This document shows positions 45,729-58,090 of a stretch of DNA of 64,000 nt, in pieces. This DNA comes from Humulus lupulus (Eukaryota; Streptophyta; Magnoliopsida; Rosales; Cannabaceae): assembly GCF_963169125.1 (NCBI RefSeq), contig NC_084800.1, forward strand, positions 142,224,397 through 142,288,396. The letters are read 5' to 3'. Made by a program: the position numbers and the translations under genes. The notes under the pieces were generated by a model. It saw nothing but the letters and a program-made list of their open reading frames with translations, was not told the DNA's origin and did not search any database. The number at the start of each line of letters is the position of its first letter. Positions within the stretch are counted from its first letter, which is position 1.

Positions 45729-47184
45729 ATAAAATTCTCCCATTTCTCTATTGTACATAGTTTAACTCCATTCTTAGCAATTGTTTTCTTAATTTTTTTC
45801 CCAGAATGCATGTGTTTACATTATGGTAAATTACCATGCCAAGTGATTTACACAAACATAGTAATAAAAAACAATTGTACAGGGTTGAAGGCTAATCAAG
45901 GCAAATCTCAAGTTTACTTTGGAGGTATTCCGAATACAGACAAGGTTAGTTTGCTTCAGGTTTCGTAGTTTGAAGAGGGAACATTTCCTCTTAAATACCT
46001 TGGGGTTCCTATGAGGCCAACAAAATGGAAAGCGGCTGATTGTGATGTGATCCTAAAAAAAATTAAGCTCAGACTTCACACATGGGCTAGCAGGCATCTC
46101 TCATATGCAGGGAGGACTCAACTCATTACTTCTGTCTTATTGGGTTTGCGAAACTACCAGATGAATATCTTCTTGCTCCCACAAAGTATTGTCAAAGAGG
46201 TTGATAAACTTTGCTTGTGGTTTCTGTGGGGTAACAATGGTACCAGAAGCAACTTCCATCTTGCTTCCTGGTCCAAAGTCTACTTGCCAAAAGCTCTTGG
46301 GGGTTTGGGTTTTGGTGAAGGAGCTAAATGGAACAAGGCTATGCTTGCTAAATATATTTGGACCATTAGTCACCAACAAGAGACTTTGTGGGTGAAGTGG
46401 ATAAATACTGTCTACTTAAAAGGCCAATGTTTCTGGCATTATCAACTTAAGGCCGATTCAAGTTGGTATTGGCGTAATCTTTGCCACATTCGAGATGTCT
46501 TTACTCAAAAGGACATAGATGATGCTGGCAGTCAAGGGACATTCAAAATTTGTATGTTCTATAAAAGAATTATCCACCAAGATCAAGTCAAGTACCATCA
46601 TTTTGTGTGGAATAGGATGAGTGTGCCAAAGCATCATTTTATAATTTGGCAAGCAGTGAATGACAATTTGCTAACTCGAGACCACTTGCAAAGGGTGCTT
46701 CTTCATCTTGACAGCTACCTCTGCTCGGTTTGTGGTCAGACTGAAGAGAATCATGACCATTTATTCTTTAATTGTGATTTCTCTCAGCAGGTGGTGCACT
46801 TGATCCAAGTTTGGGTTGGCTGTAATTGGCCTCTTCGGTTCAATGATTGGACCAAATGGATTAAAGATATGAGAAATGGTGTTAAGGCAGCGATTGTGGC
46901 AGCAGTGTTTTCAGCAACAATTTATTATATTTGGCTAAATAGGAATTCTTGTATTTTTAATAGATCCTCATATAGAGTGAATGTTATTGTAGACATGATA
47001 AAAAGAGATATAGTTTATAGAGTTAGTTGCTTTACTCAAAAGAAAATGAAAGAAAATGAGAGAATCTTTGTGAGGAAAATGTGTTCCTTGTAATATTGCT
47101 GGTGCCTTCTCCTTGAGGGAGGTTGTGAGTTTGTAATTGGGTTTGTGATTAATGAAATCATTCTTTCTTGATCTAAAAAAAAAA
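45729..47184 (+). mobile_element. 5'-truncated L1-type LINE with poly(A) tail
   Basis: A LINE 3' end: the C-terminal part of the RT-containing ORF, a short 3' untranslated stretch and an A-rich tail (47174-47184). The first 150 bp or so (45729-45880) are AT-rich and of unsure origin. No target duplication could be recognised, because the left flank is the end of an A LTR and the right flank is unannotated AT-rich DNA. Confidence 0.8.
45890..47093 (+). pseudogene. LINE ORF2 C-terminus with zf-RVT domain
   Basis: From the point reading GLKANQGKSQVYFGG the frame follows the C-terminal part of plant L1-type ORF2: FPLKYLGVPM, then RTQLITSVLLGLRNY, then the zinc-binding reverse-transcriptase-associated region with a CSVCGQTEENHDHLFFNC motif near 46720-46770. 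One in-frame stop lies at 45966-45968; from 46011 it is open for 360 codons to the natural TAA at 47091-47093. The endonuclease and RT catalytic core are missing, so the copy is dead on arrival, as is usual for truncated LINE insertions. Confidence 0.85.
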
Positions 47185-48169
47185 CAATAGAAGAATATTA
47201 AATAACTTCAATCTTATCCTTTACCTTATTTCTTTCCAAACTCATCAAATGAAAATAATAAGAATAGTATTAAGATATGATATTCATTTTTTTCGTAGCA
47301 ATGATAACGTCGTTGATAAAAAATCATAATGTCATACATCCTAGAAATTGTATATATCCCGTTGAAAATGAGGAATATCTTCTAACCAAACAAGTTGTAT
47401 GTCCATCATAAGGGCATGCATAATTAATACATGAGATGAACATTACTTAGAGACACTCCTGGAAACCTAGATAATAAACTTGATATATACTCTAAGAAAG
47501 ACACAAGGTCATTGAAAAATGTAACTCTAATAGCAAAAGAAAACACAACTGCTAAACAAGTTGTTTCAACAACATGCACCAATAGACCTAACGAAATAAT
47601 CCGATCCAATAATAAATAATAATAACTAAGAAAAATAAGGAAAATAACAATAACAATAAGAAAACTTTCACACAATATCTATCTAACTAAGAGTGATCTA
47701 TTGCAACATTGATAACTTAAAAACTATCAATAATAATAGAAATAACAAAAATCAGGAGAAAAATTGATTGGAAAAAGACATTAGTAAAACTACAAATAAA
47801 AATTAAATATATTAAGGAATATTCATTGTTGATCTAAAATAAATCTTTTTTTTTTTAAATGAATGATTCCTAAAGACAAAAGGTCATGATTCATTTTATG
47901 TAACTCATTCATTGAAAATATTGACAATTGCTTAAGGTATAAATTCTCCACTCTAAAAATAGAAAATTCTTAAAAAATTTGTAAAATGAACCAAAAAAAG
48001 TTTTTTTTAATATGTATAATTTTAATTATTATAAAGATGGCCTAAGGCGCGATTATATTATCTAGTTTATTTATAATTTAGAATTATATATAATATATTT
48101 TATATGTCGGTGTCAGTCAACAGTACTAAATCTTATAAAAATTAGTATATGCATAGTAGAAAATCAAAC
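47185..48169. other. AT-rich stretch with no feature recognised
   Basis: About 1 kb of AT-rich DNA without repeats shared elsewhere in the window and no credible gene. The 83-residue hydrophobic minus-strand frame (47424-47675) has no support. Confidence 0.5.
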
Positions 48170-49022
48170 TGTTATACCCAGTTTTGGTATAGCCATGTGG
48201 TGGCATGCATAGCTGATGACTTGTCAAAACAAGTGTTGAAGTAGCAAGACACCACAATCACCATTGCTCACCAAGAGAGTAACCCTCGACACATAGGCTG
48301 ATATGGACTTCATCACAACAATCTACTTCTCTAATTGCATGGGTCAATATTAACACCAAATAATCGCCAATCACCAGGACAAAGGGATCATCGCCTATCC
48401 AACATAGTCGATGGCCCTAGCCAGTCATTGGTGCCCTCGCCAGTTTTCAGCGACAATCGTTGCTCGTTGGTAGCCCTCGCCACTCTACTCTTCCTCAGCA
48501 CCGGAAAGTGCTCACAAGCTCTTTATGCAAAGGACCATTGGGTTTCCATTTTTAGAGACACGCTAGATTTTTATTTTGGAGAGACAAAAAGCTTGCCTCC
48601 ATCTGAGTGTCTCTGAAATAAGCTAGATCGGGAAACAACTTGCCACCGTCAACCCTTTGTATCTCTGTGACTATAAATACTGTAAAATGAAATGTAAAAG
48701 GGGTTGGTCATTAATTCAGTAACTATTCATCTTCTAGAGAGCTTCCACTCTCCATTGTTCTAACTACCTCAAGAACATAATCAAAACTTAGTGTAACTAT
48801 TCTCGCTTGTTAAAAGTTCATCATAAATACTATTGATTAAAGTAGACGTAGGTCATCTTTTCGGGGTCGAACCACTGTAAACCCGCGTGTCTTTCATTTA
48901 TTACTAGATTTTTTCTCTGTCTTTGGTTCATTATTCACAACATATGTTCCACTTAGGATTTAACACACAAAAAAGCTCTTCATTTATTACTCTTTGTAAG
49001 TTGACAAACAAACCAGTCAACA
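48170..49022 (+). repeat. 5' LTR of element F
   Basis: 853 bp, TGTTATACCC to GTCAACA, with ends like T1. A TATA box (TATAAATA) is at 48672-48679. The 93-residue frame at 48335-48616 lies within the U3 part and is not credible. Confidence 0.8.
48672..48679 (+). promoter_or_regulatory. LTR TATA box (element F)
   Basis: TATAAATA in GTGACTATAAATACTG, about 500 bp into the LTR. Confidence 0.65.
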
Positions 49023-49218
49023 TTTTGGTGCTTTCATTGAGAGTGTGAATCCTGGGGTGGAATCCCCTTACCAACCACCCAGAATGCTTGTACCATCGCT
49101 GGTCGTGGCATCTAAACACAATACAACCAATGAGAATGGCCCTTCGACCTAACCAAATCCTACTTCTCCGAGGAACATAAAGGAAGACACTCGTGGTGAC
49201 CCAAAAGAGGGCGATGGC
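49023..49218 (+). pseudogene. gag: Element F primer site and gag N-terminal fragment
   Basis: TTTTGGTGCTTTCATTGAGAG right after the LTR is nearly identical to the T1 primer region. The next 170 bp should be the gag start but no clear frame remains. Element E sequence takes over near 49219; the boundary is approximate. Confidence 0.55.
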
Positions 49219-50739
49219 CATCATGTCCCTGTGTGGAGGTAACCCTGGTAGATCCTCTGGAAACACATCTAGAAACTCACAGACTAATCGAGTCTGTTCT
49301 AGTCCCACTGGCACGACCTGAGTGGTATCCACCATGCTAGCTAAGAACCCTATGCATCCCCCCTACTATAGGTCTCTAGCTCTAAGTACATATATCATAG
49401 GTATACAGGGTCCATGCACAGTGCCAACGAATACAAAGGGGTCCTCACCCTCGGGCTCAAAGGTTATCATCTTCTTCTAGTAATCTATCGTTGCCCCATA
49501 CTTCTCTTGCCAAACCATACACAGAATTATATCAAAATCAGTCATTACCAATTCTACCAAGTCAACGGATAATTCCCTGCCATCCACTATAACTGGTAGT
49601 GATCTAACCCATCTCCTGGAAACCATTAACTCCCCAATAGGCAACATAGTACCAAACCCCACAGGATAAAAGTCACATGGTCTACACAATCCATCTATAA
49701 TCCTACTTGCAACAAAAGAGTGTGTGGCACCCGAATCAATCAAGACAATATAGAAGGTTCCAGCACTAGAAAGTTGACTTGTAACTACCGAGGGACTAGC
49801 CTCGGCCTCTGCCTAGGTCAAGGTGAACACCTGAGCTGGCGTTAGGCTGTCCACCTTCTTCGGCTCTTCCTTTCTGGCTCTCGGGCAATCCTCTTCAAAT
49901 GCCCCACACTACCGCAAACAAAGCAAGCCTTCGCTCGACATTCCCCAATATGGTGCCTCCTGCACCAAGTACGCTCTCAGAATCCTTTCCAGGTCTCACT
50001 GCCACTATGGCGACCCATCTGTATGCCTTGTGGCCTCCTATCTGGCCCTGAAGCTGAAACTTTATCCGAAGTCTTCCTCTTCCGATCACTGGGGCCTCTA
50101 CCTCTACCAAAACCTATAAATTAAGGTCACGGCCTCCTAGAATCCCTTCTGGCTGCATTGTCACGCCAGATCTTGTTCTCTGCGCTCTTAGTTGTAAGTG
50201 CCTTCTCCACAGCCTGTGCATAGGTAGTCAATCCTGACACAATGGTAATACAAACATCTCGGGCTATCATAGGTTGTAGCCCCTAAAGAAACCTCTCTCT
50301 TCTGGTCCCATCAGTGGGCACCAGATCCCCGACAAACTTTGCCAATATATCAAACTTCAGGGCGTAATCAGTCATTGTCATGTTACCTTGAAGTAACTTC
50401 CTGAATTCTTCAGCCTTCGCAACTTTAACTGTCATTGTAATATTTCTTATTGAACAAGGTTCTGAACTCTTCCCATTCCATGGTGGTTACTGCTCTAGTT
50501 TGGGATACCACCTCCCACCATATTCGGGCATCCTCCCGAAACATATAAGTGGCACAAGCCACTCTCTCGTTACCACCTACCTTCATAAAATTGAAGATGG
50601 TGGTTATCATGGTCATCCACTGCTCAGCCTTCAGTGGATCTGAGACGCCCTCAAAGACTTTAGGGTTTTGCTTCCTGAACCTCTCATGCAGGGGTTCCCA
50701 CCTATCTCCCCCAACCAGGGGCTGCACTACTACTGGTAC
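49219..50739 (-). pseudogene. gag-pol: Element E, second gag-protease-RT start (truncated)
   Basis: Starts in VPVVVQPLVGGDRWEPLHER and runs through a retrotransposon gag core (WWEVVSQTRAVTTMEWEEF), open to 50425. It then continues with breaks to a knuckle CRAKACFVCG near 49920-49895. The protease is at 49743-49477 with the normal IDSGATHSF. The frame reaches [17 protein letters not shown] near 49260, then runs into element F gag sequence. Confidence 0.8.
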
Positions 50740-50985
50740 CTCTGAAACGGTATAATCCTTAGCTACTCCAACTAGGACATCCCCTCTAAGCTTCATCAGT
50801 TGTGAATCACCCTTCTGGCCCTCGTTTATTCTCTCCAAGAGAGTAGACTGCAAAGTAATATTGGCCAACAGGCTCACTACAAATTCTATCTTTTCTCTGG
50901 TCATTTCTTCTGCCAATTCCTTTGATATTTGCTTCAAACTAAGCAACTTTCCTAGGCCCCTCCGACTCAAAGCGTCTGCCACCAC
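50425..50985 (-). pseudogene. In-frame pol/gag chimaeric ORF at the E recombination junction
   Basis: 186 codons open without a stop. Residues 1 to about 82 are the RNase H-integrase linker of pol ([10 protein letters not shown] to DYTVSE); residues from about 83 are gag (VPVVVQPL to NKKYYNDS). The order is reversed relative to any gag-pol polyprotein. It marks a recombination junction near 50740 and is not an expressed gene as far as can be seen. Confidence 0.8.
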
Positions 50986-52810
50986 ATTGGCTTTCCTTGG
51001 ATGGCAAAGGATCTAACAGTCATAATCCTTTACCAACTCCATCCAACATCTTTGTTTCATGTTTAAGTCCTTCTGGGCGAAGAAATACTTCAAACTTTTA
51101 TGATCGGTGTATATCTCGCACTTCTCTCCATACAAATAGTATCGCCACACTTTCAATGCAAATACCACCACTGGTAACTCCAAATCATGAGTAGGGTGTC
51201 GTTGCTCATATTCCTTCAGCTGCTGCGATGCATAGGCAATGACCTTCCCACTCTACATCAACACACATGCTAACTCTAGTCTCAATGCATCACAGTACAC
51301 CATAAACTTATCCCCATCTGAAGGAAGACTCAGCACCGGAGCAGTAATCAACCGTCTCTTGAATTCCTGGAAAATATTCTCACATTAGTTTGACCACACA
51401 AACTTCAGGTTCTTCCATGTCAACTCTGTCAATGGTGTAGCAATATTTTAGAATCATTTCATGAATTTTCGATAATACCCTGCCAACCCAAGGAAACTCC
51501 TTACCTCTGAGGCGTTCATTGGCCTCGGCCAATCCCTAATTGCTTCGACCTTGGCCGGATCTACCTTATTCCTATCTCCACTAACAATGTGACCTAGGAA
51601 TGTAACCTGGGGTAACCAAAATTCTCACTTCTTAAACTTGGACTACAAATGGTGCTCCCTCAATCTCTACCTTTGAACGGAAGTAAACCAAGATGTCGTC
51701 TATGCAGACAATCACAAACTGATCCAAATAATCTTTTGAACACACTGTTCATCAGATCCATAAATGTTGCTGGGGCATTAGTCAACCCAAATAACATGAC
51801 TAGGAACTCGTAATGCCCATACCTCGTGCAAAATGCCATCTTCAAAATATCCTCATCCTTGATTCTTAACTAGTGATAACCAGATTGAATATCAATGTTC
51901 AAGAACATTATCTTACCTTGCAGCTGGTCAAACAGGTCGTCTATCCTCGGTAGTGGGTACTTATTCTTGATGGTTAGCTTGTTCAACTCCATGTAATCTA
52001 TACACATTCTCATGATCCCATACTTCTTCTTCACAAACAAAATTGAGCACCTTACGATGAAAAGCTAGGTCTGATAAATCCCAAATCCAATAATTCCTGT
52101 AACTATACCTTTAACTCTTTCAGCTCTATCAGAGCCATTCTGTATGGTGCCCTCGATACTAGTTTTGTACCCGGTGCCAACTCAATGTCAAACTCAATCT
52201 CATGATGCAGTGGCAGTCCTGATAAGTCCTCAAGGAACACATCTAAGAACGCACACACCAATCTGGTCCCCTCTGGCCCCACCGACAAAACCCTAGTGGT
52301 ACCCACCACGTTGGTTAGGAATCCTATACAACCTCCTTATAATAAGTCTCTAGCCCTCAATGCTAATATCATGGGAATGCGGAGTCCATCCACAGTACCA
52401 ACAAAAACGAAGGGCTTCTCATCCTCAGGTTCAAAAGTTACCATCTTCTTCTTGCACTCTATAGTCGCCCCATATCTGGCCAACCAATCTATTCCCAAAA
52501 TCATGTCAAAAGCATCCATGCCCAGCTCAATCAAATCCACTAATAGTTCCCTGTTGTCCACCACCACTGGCAATGACCTAACCCATCTCCTAGAGACTAC
52601 CAACTCCCCAATAAGCAATAACGTCCTAAACCCCACAGTATAATAGTCACAAGGTCTACATAATCTATCAATCACTCTAATAGAAACAAAACAGTGTATA
52701 GCACTAGAATCGATCAATACAGTATATGGAGTGCCAACACTAAAAAGCTGACTTGTCACTACTGAGGGACTAGCCTCAGCCTCTGCCTGAGTCAAGACGA
52801 ACACTCAAGC
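50740..52810 (-). pseudogene. pol: Element E, first pol: protease, RT, RNase H (broken, integrase missing)
   Basis: Protease in frame 52804-52337, with IDSSAIHCF where IDSGATHSF is expected, so the flap-side Gly is lost. The RT N-terminal region LVCAFLDVFLEDLSGLP is at about 52265. The RT core around 51845-51660 ([21 protein letters not shown]) has a frameshift at the catalytic motif (about 51700). RNase H follows at about 51440-51010, then [10 protein letters not shown] (50985) and a linker to TVSE near 50740. The integrase that should follow is absent; gag of a second copy begins. Confidence 0.8.
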
Positions 52811-52869
52811 TAGAGTCAAGTTGTCCGCCTTCCTTGGTTCTTCCTTCTTCACACTCGGGCAGTCTTTCT

Positions 52870-53560
52870 TGAGATGTCCAACCACCCTGAACAAATCTGT
52901 CTTGCCTAGATGCATTGGTAAGCACTAGATCAGATGCAATTTCAGTCTATCAAATTTCAAGGCATACATAGTAGCTGTTATACTACCTTGTACCAAACTG
53001 GTGAACTCATTTATCTTCGCCGCCCTAACGGCATTACTATAGTACTTATGGTTGAACAAGTCTTTGAACTCATCCCAGCTCATAGTAGAAACATCCCGAG
53101 ACTGGGATGCCACCTCACACCAAATACAGGCATCATATCAAAACATAAAGGTGGCACGAACCACTCTGTCATTACCTAACACCCTCATAAAATCCAGGAA
53201 GGAGGTAGTTAAGCCCATCCATTGCTCAGCCTTGACCGGATCTTATCCTCCCTCCAAGGTTGGAGGATGTTGCTTCCTAAATCTCTCATACAACGATTCC
53301 CACCTATTTCCAACCCCAGGTTGTTGTACAGCTGGTGCCACGACAGGTGGCATTTTTGGTGCAACATTCCCTGGCAGAACCCGTTGTCCCAATAAACAGA
53401 TCTCCTCCTCTTAACTTTGAAGCCTAGCTTGCATATCAGCAAGCATCTGCTGCCAGATCTCAGGGACTGGCGGAGGGTTCTGACCTTGGTTATCATCTCT
53501 AGTCTCGATCTCAGCGCCAGCTAGTCGAACCAGTCGCCTTGGAGGCATAACTCTCCTAGT
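52870..53560 (-). pseudogene. gag: Element E, first gag (broken)
   Basis: Tekay gag in pieces: PPRRLVRLAGAE near the start, QNPPPVPEIWQQMLADMQ, a short gap, YERFRKQHPPTLEG, then the retrotransposon gag core SWDEFKDLFNHKYYSN in the frame 53113-52925. Stops and frameshifts separate the pieces. The zinc knuckle seen in B and in the second E copy is not readable. Confidence 0.78.
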
Positions 53561-53919
53561 ATATCTACAATCAATGACTCGGCTAATCAGGCAATGATAA
53601 CAGGTTCTTAGAAGTCACCCCACAGCCTAATATTAACAATTAATCAATCACATGCAATCACCATGCTAGCATGCATTCCCATAATACTAACATACAATAG
53701 CAATGCTAATAAGCATGGCTTATTATGTGCACATAGTAGTCAAGGGCCAAGCCCTATCAATATACCTCATGCTTCTTAATAAACAGGCAAATAAGACATT
53801 TATATTTGTTTGAGCAGTTAAACACATAACCACATATATAGTTACCAAACCCTGAGTTGATCTTGTCTTTAGCGAAGATTGTACAAGCCCAGCCAGTCTT
53901 CAGGATCCCTTAAACCTAG

Positions 53920-53937
53920 ACCTTTCTGATACCAAGT
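53920..53937 (-). other. Primer-binding site of element E
   Basis: On the minus strand ACTTGGTATCAGAAAGG, initiator-Met tRNA type. Confidence 0.7.
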
Positions 53938-56326
53938 TGTAACGCCCTCGATAGCCAAGACCATTATACTGTGTATTTTAAATAGTGTTGGACTTGCTAA
54001 TCAAGTTATTTGGATATAAATGATAAATAAGGACAATTAGTGAATTAGGGTATAAAGATTTTGATTGTAGAAATAGTTGTTTTCATTAAAAAGTTTAAGT
54101 CATGACATGGGATCCATAAAAAAAATGATTACAAGGCATTTAAAACATAAATATTAATTACAACATAAGCTGGCCTAAGCAAAAAAATTAAGTTTGGTTC
54201 TTGTCCCTGTTGATCCCCGGTCATGGCGGTCAGGTAGCTGCAAATGTACACGCCACCCCTAAAGCTCTCCAACTCATGGCTGGTCCAGCTTTCCCTTTCC
54301 CTTACCTGCACCACATAGCATCTGTGAGTCAAGGCTCACTAAAATAACTTAAATCAACAAATGAGCAATAGTATATTAACAATAAACTTAGTAGTAAAAA
54401 TCTTCTCAACAAACACATAATAAAATTTTAATAATCAATACATTTAAACAAGTGCAATCAACACTTTTGTTTATTTAAGTGACGTTTAGGCCCGAAACTC
54501 ATAGGTCGAGTCCTCTGGTCCTATGGCCGACCACGGTTCACTTAGGTCGGGTTGAATTCCGAACGCTTAATGTCGGCCCCGGCTCCCTTAGGTCGGACTC
54601 TCGGATTAAATATAGTCAAATATATAGATCGTACATTACACAATAAAATGCAGCATATACAAGCATGCCTAAACAAATAATCACATTTATATCCATAGTC
54701 ATATCCATTTATAGGGATCCAGGCCCCATCCACAACCAGGGTGTAGTTTTCTTACATCGGGTTTTGTGTGATAGACAATATGGCCTCCAGTACGATCCTG
54801 ATCCCGAGCCTTGCGATAATCTAGTCACAACATAAACATACTATAGTTAGTGAATAACTTCAAATCCCGAGCCTCACCCCAGACCCTATTCTTAAGATTA
54901 CTATTCCCAGTTTCCGGGACGTTGGAAACGTCCCCCGAGCATCGAAGTGGGCCATCAAAAGGATTCCCAAACTCCCCGAGCCCTAATCCTAAAATCAGCA
55001 AAACCATATTTCGAGAAACCTAGTGCGGTCGCGCCATAGCCTAGCACAATCGCACCACTAACTTCAAAATCCAAAAATACAACCAATTCCTATGGTTCTG
55101 GGACCCTAGTGCCGTCGCACTAGGTCACAAGAAACCCAAAAATACCCAAGAACTAACATGTTCTTCCCCAAAACAAAAAACGGTGATTCCCTTGCAATAC
55201 GAGACCTGAAACTCAACCCAACTAGGTATTTTAAGCAGGGTAATGACCACAAAATGTCCTATACAATCCTAACAACGTAATGCCACTACTAAAATAGCAC
55301 CAAAACATACACTAACTCATCAAACAACAAAACACCAACCATTGAACAAATGGGAGCCAAAGGTTTAGAAACTTACCCAAATCCGACAATCTAAGTCTGA
55401 ATTTTGAGCTTTAAACTCAATTTCAAGCTTGGAATAGCCACCAAACAATGTTTCCTCCAACAAACCAACACTAAAAACCCCTAGAAACCTCAGTTTCATT
55501 AGAAACTATCTCAACCTCAACTTGATCAAGAACACTATAATTGAAATGACAAAACAGATCAAATGAATCCTTACCTTCTCTGAATGTCAAAACCCTAGAG
55601 TGGGGATGATTATGCAACTCCTAATCCTTTCCAATAACCCAAATTTTCAAGAAAATTCCTCAAATTCATGCCTTTGTGTTTTGTGATCTTGAGAGTAACC
55701 ATAGAGGAGAGAGAGAGAGAGAGCTTACAACGTGAATGGGAAGGGTTGTTGTTGTCTTGGTCTAAACCAAGGGTTAATTGACCATTTTACCCTTTGCTCG
55801 ACTAAAACTCAAAGCCTAGTCCCAAGGGCAAATTGGTCACTTTTCCATTAATCCCACTTAACCTCAATTTACACCCCTAATTTCCCAATTATATTACCAA
55901 TCCTCCAAATATGAAGATTTCCTCAAATAATGCTCCACTAATTCCCAACCTACGCAAAATTACCAAAATTCCCCTTGGCTCACTCCGAGACTGGTATAAA
56001 TCCCCGTTGTGACATTTTTGCCAGATCGCTCTAAAGGATCGATTTAAGCTAGTTATCGCAAATATATCCACATAATAATGTGGTTCCAATCACATAACAC
56101 ATATAATTACAATTATACCCTTAACATGTCAAAATTACGTAATGCCCTTTTTTACAAAAACGAGCCCACAATCACATTTAATACACATAAGCAAGCATAA
56201 ATAGTCATATCTTAATATCACTCATATATTTCACATAATCACACATATATTCAATTAAATCCATTTATGCCCTCCTGGAACGATAATCAAGGCACTAAGC
56301 CTTATTAGCAAATGTGGGACGGTATA
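53938..56326 (-). repeat. 5' LTR of element E
   Basis: About 2.39 kb. The minus-strand end is GGGCGTTACA at 53938, followed by TTGGTATCAG. The start near 56326 reads TATACCGTCCC, a decayed form of the TGTAACG-type start. It includes a (GA)n tract near 55700-55722 and a cluster of GTCGCACTAGG-like motifs at 55022-55110 in the place of the GCGC clusters of the other LTRs. Confidence 0.78.
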
Positions 56327-57480
56327 GACCCAGTCCTTGCCCAGATTGAAGAGTTGAGAAAAGCGATTAGGGAAATGAATGAATTCAAAGGTGGGGAACC
56401 GCATTGAACTCTAGAAAGGAGAGTCCCTTTTCCCCCATCATCGCTAGTGTGTAACTACCTGACAACCTCAGGATGCCAATGATGGCAACTTACGATGGCA
56501 AGAGGGATCCCTTGAACACATCAACAACTTTGAGAGTCAGATGGAGATTCAGAAGGTGTCAGATAAAGTGTAGTGCAAGTTTATCCCTGCTACTCTAACC
56601 AGAGTCGTGAAGCAATGGTTTTGGAAGTACCTTCCTAGATCAATCAACTCTTTGGAGTAGCTCACTCAAAACTTTTATCAACAACTCTACGCCGCATGTG
56701 TCCACCCTCACAAAGCTAACCACCTCACCAACCTGAGGCTAGGCGAGAAGGAGACACTGGAACATTACGTCATGAGGTTTCAGGAAGAAGTCGCTTGTGC
56801 TAAAACTGTTGGAGATGAGTGGCAGTTGAAGGCAATCATAGCAGGCATTAGAGTCAAGAGCCCTATATGGAACAGCCTGATCAAGAAGTCAGCCAGCTCA
56901 ATGCGTGATTTCTCAGATCGCACGGACAAGTTCATCAAACTAGACGAGGCGATGAAAAGTGTAGACGCAGCAGGGACTAAAAACCATGGTCGGAAGAGTA
57001 ATGAAGAACGCAAGGGCAAGGAGAACAATGGCAATGGGAAAAGGTAGAGCAACCATTAACTGTCTCACAAGCAGGGACATGATTTCAAGAAGCCCAAGGA
57101 AGAAGAAAGACAACTTAAGTAAGAGCCATGCTTTACCAAATACACCGCCGTGGAAACCTAGTGCCATATAGAAAATCAATCCTGATAAATAAATTTATGA
57201 GTAGGCGTGGCAAGACCAAGTGTTGTCTTTAACACAAGGACCATGGTCACGAGACCAATGAACGCCGTCAACTTAAGGACAAGATAGAGTTTCTAATCAG
57301 AAAAGGGCACATGGCTCGTTATGTCGATCATCGCCAAGACCAGAACTAGATCTATGGTTAGAACGACAGAAGGCAAAGACAGTAGTTGCCACCTAACCAC
57401 CCACAGTTGGTGGACTATGTTGGAGAGATACCATATGCAATAGCAACTGTGATCACGATCTGTTGAGGACTACACTTTGC
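56327..57480 (+). pseudogene. gag: Element F gag (broken)
   Basis: Tat-lineage gag resuming after element E. Core motifs: ATYDGKRDP near 56483, then CKFIPATLTRVVKQWFWKYL. An open stretch at 56772-57047 reads MRFQEEVACAKTVGDEW and ends in a basic tail. The zinc-binding motif near 57225-57275 is decayed (HKDHGHETNERRQLKDK). Several stops and frame changes. Confidence 0.8.
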
Positions 57481-58090
57481 AGGGAAAGTAGCAAGTGTCG
57501 GGGAAGATATGCACGAAAGTTGCGCCACCAGTTGGACATGGTGATGATGAATGAAGAGAGACCACACAAGGTCTTGTGCATGGAAGACTTTTACATCACT
57601 TTCGCTAGTAAATACTCAAAACATTTCCATTACCCACATAACGACCCCATGGTCATAGCGACTCAAATTGCCAATTTGTAGGTACTAAGAGTGTTTGTTA
57701 ACAATTGCAGCTCCGTTAACATTCTGTACAAGTCATGCTTGGAAAGGATGAACCTATTTGTTCGGGATATTTCGCCATGCTCCACAACAATCTATGGGTT
57801 TAATGGCGAGGGTCTGGACCCCATCAGATCCATCAAACACCCCATGATGCTAGGTGATCCCCCTCGAAGGGCGACTTGTGTGGCAATGTTCGTGGTCATC
57901 AATTGTCCATTGGCATATAATGTTGTATTTGGGTGACTCGTGCTCATTAATCTGCGAACCATAACGTCGATTTGGCACCTTACCATCAAGTTCCCTAAAA
58001 TCGAAGGTGTCGGTTGTGTAAGAGGAAACCAACGAGAGAAACGAGAATGCTACAACACTTCCATAAGAAAAGCTAGGAAAGGAAAGCTTG
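57481..58090 (+). pseudogene. pol: Element F protease region (broken)
   Basis: Tat protease homologous to T1 4960-5250. A frame at 57463-57681 is followed after a stop by 57691-57936 with VNNCSSVNILYKS. The catalytic DNGSS of T1 is NNCSS here, so both the Asp and the Gly are lost. PLAYNVVFG corresponds to AYNVLLG of T1. Confidence 0.8.

Larger units (their letters stand above)
49219..56326 (-). mobile_element. Tekay-like element E on the minus strand, recombinant, inserted in F
   Basis: Read on the minus strand: 5' LTR 56326-53938, primer site, one gag-protease-RT-RNase H copy (about 53530-50740), then an abrupt in-frame switch to a second gag-protease-RT start (about 50740-49219). No 3' LTR is present. 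Two gag-pol copies behind one LTR point to recombination or template switching between related elements, followed by truncation. Confidence 0.8.

Noticed and set aside
47424..47675. 83-residue hydrophobic minus-strand frame resembling a small membrane protein
   Set aside because: AT-rich sequence gives hydrophobic translations by chance; no homologue recognised and no regulatory context.
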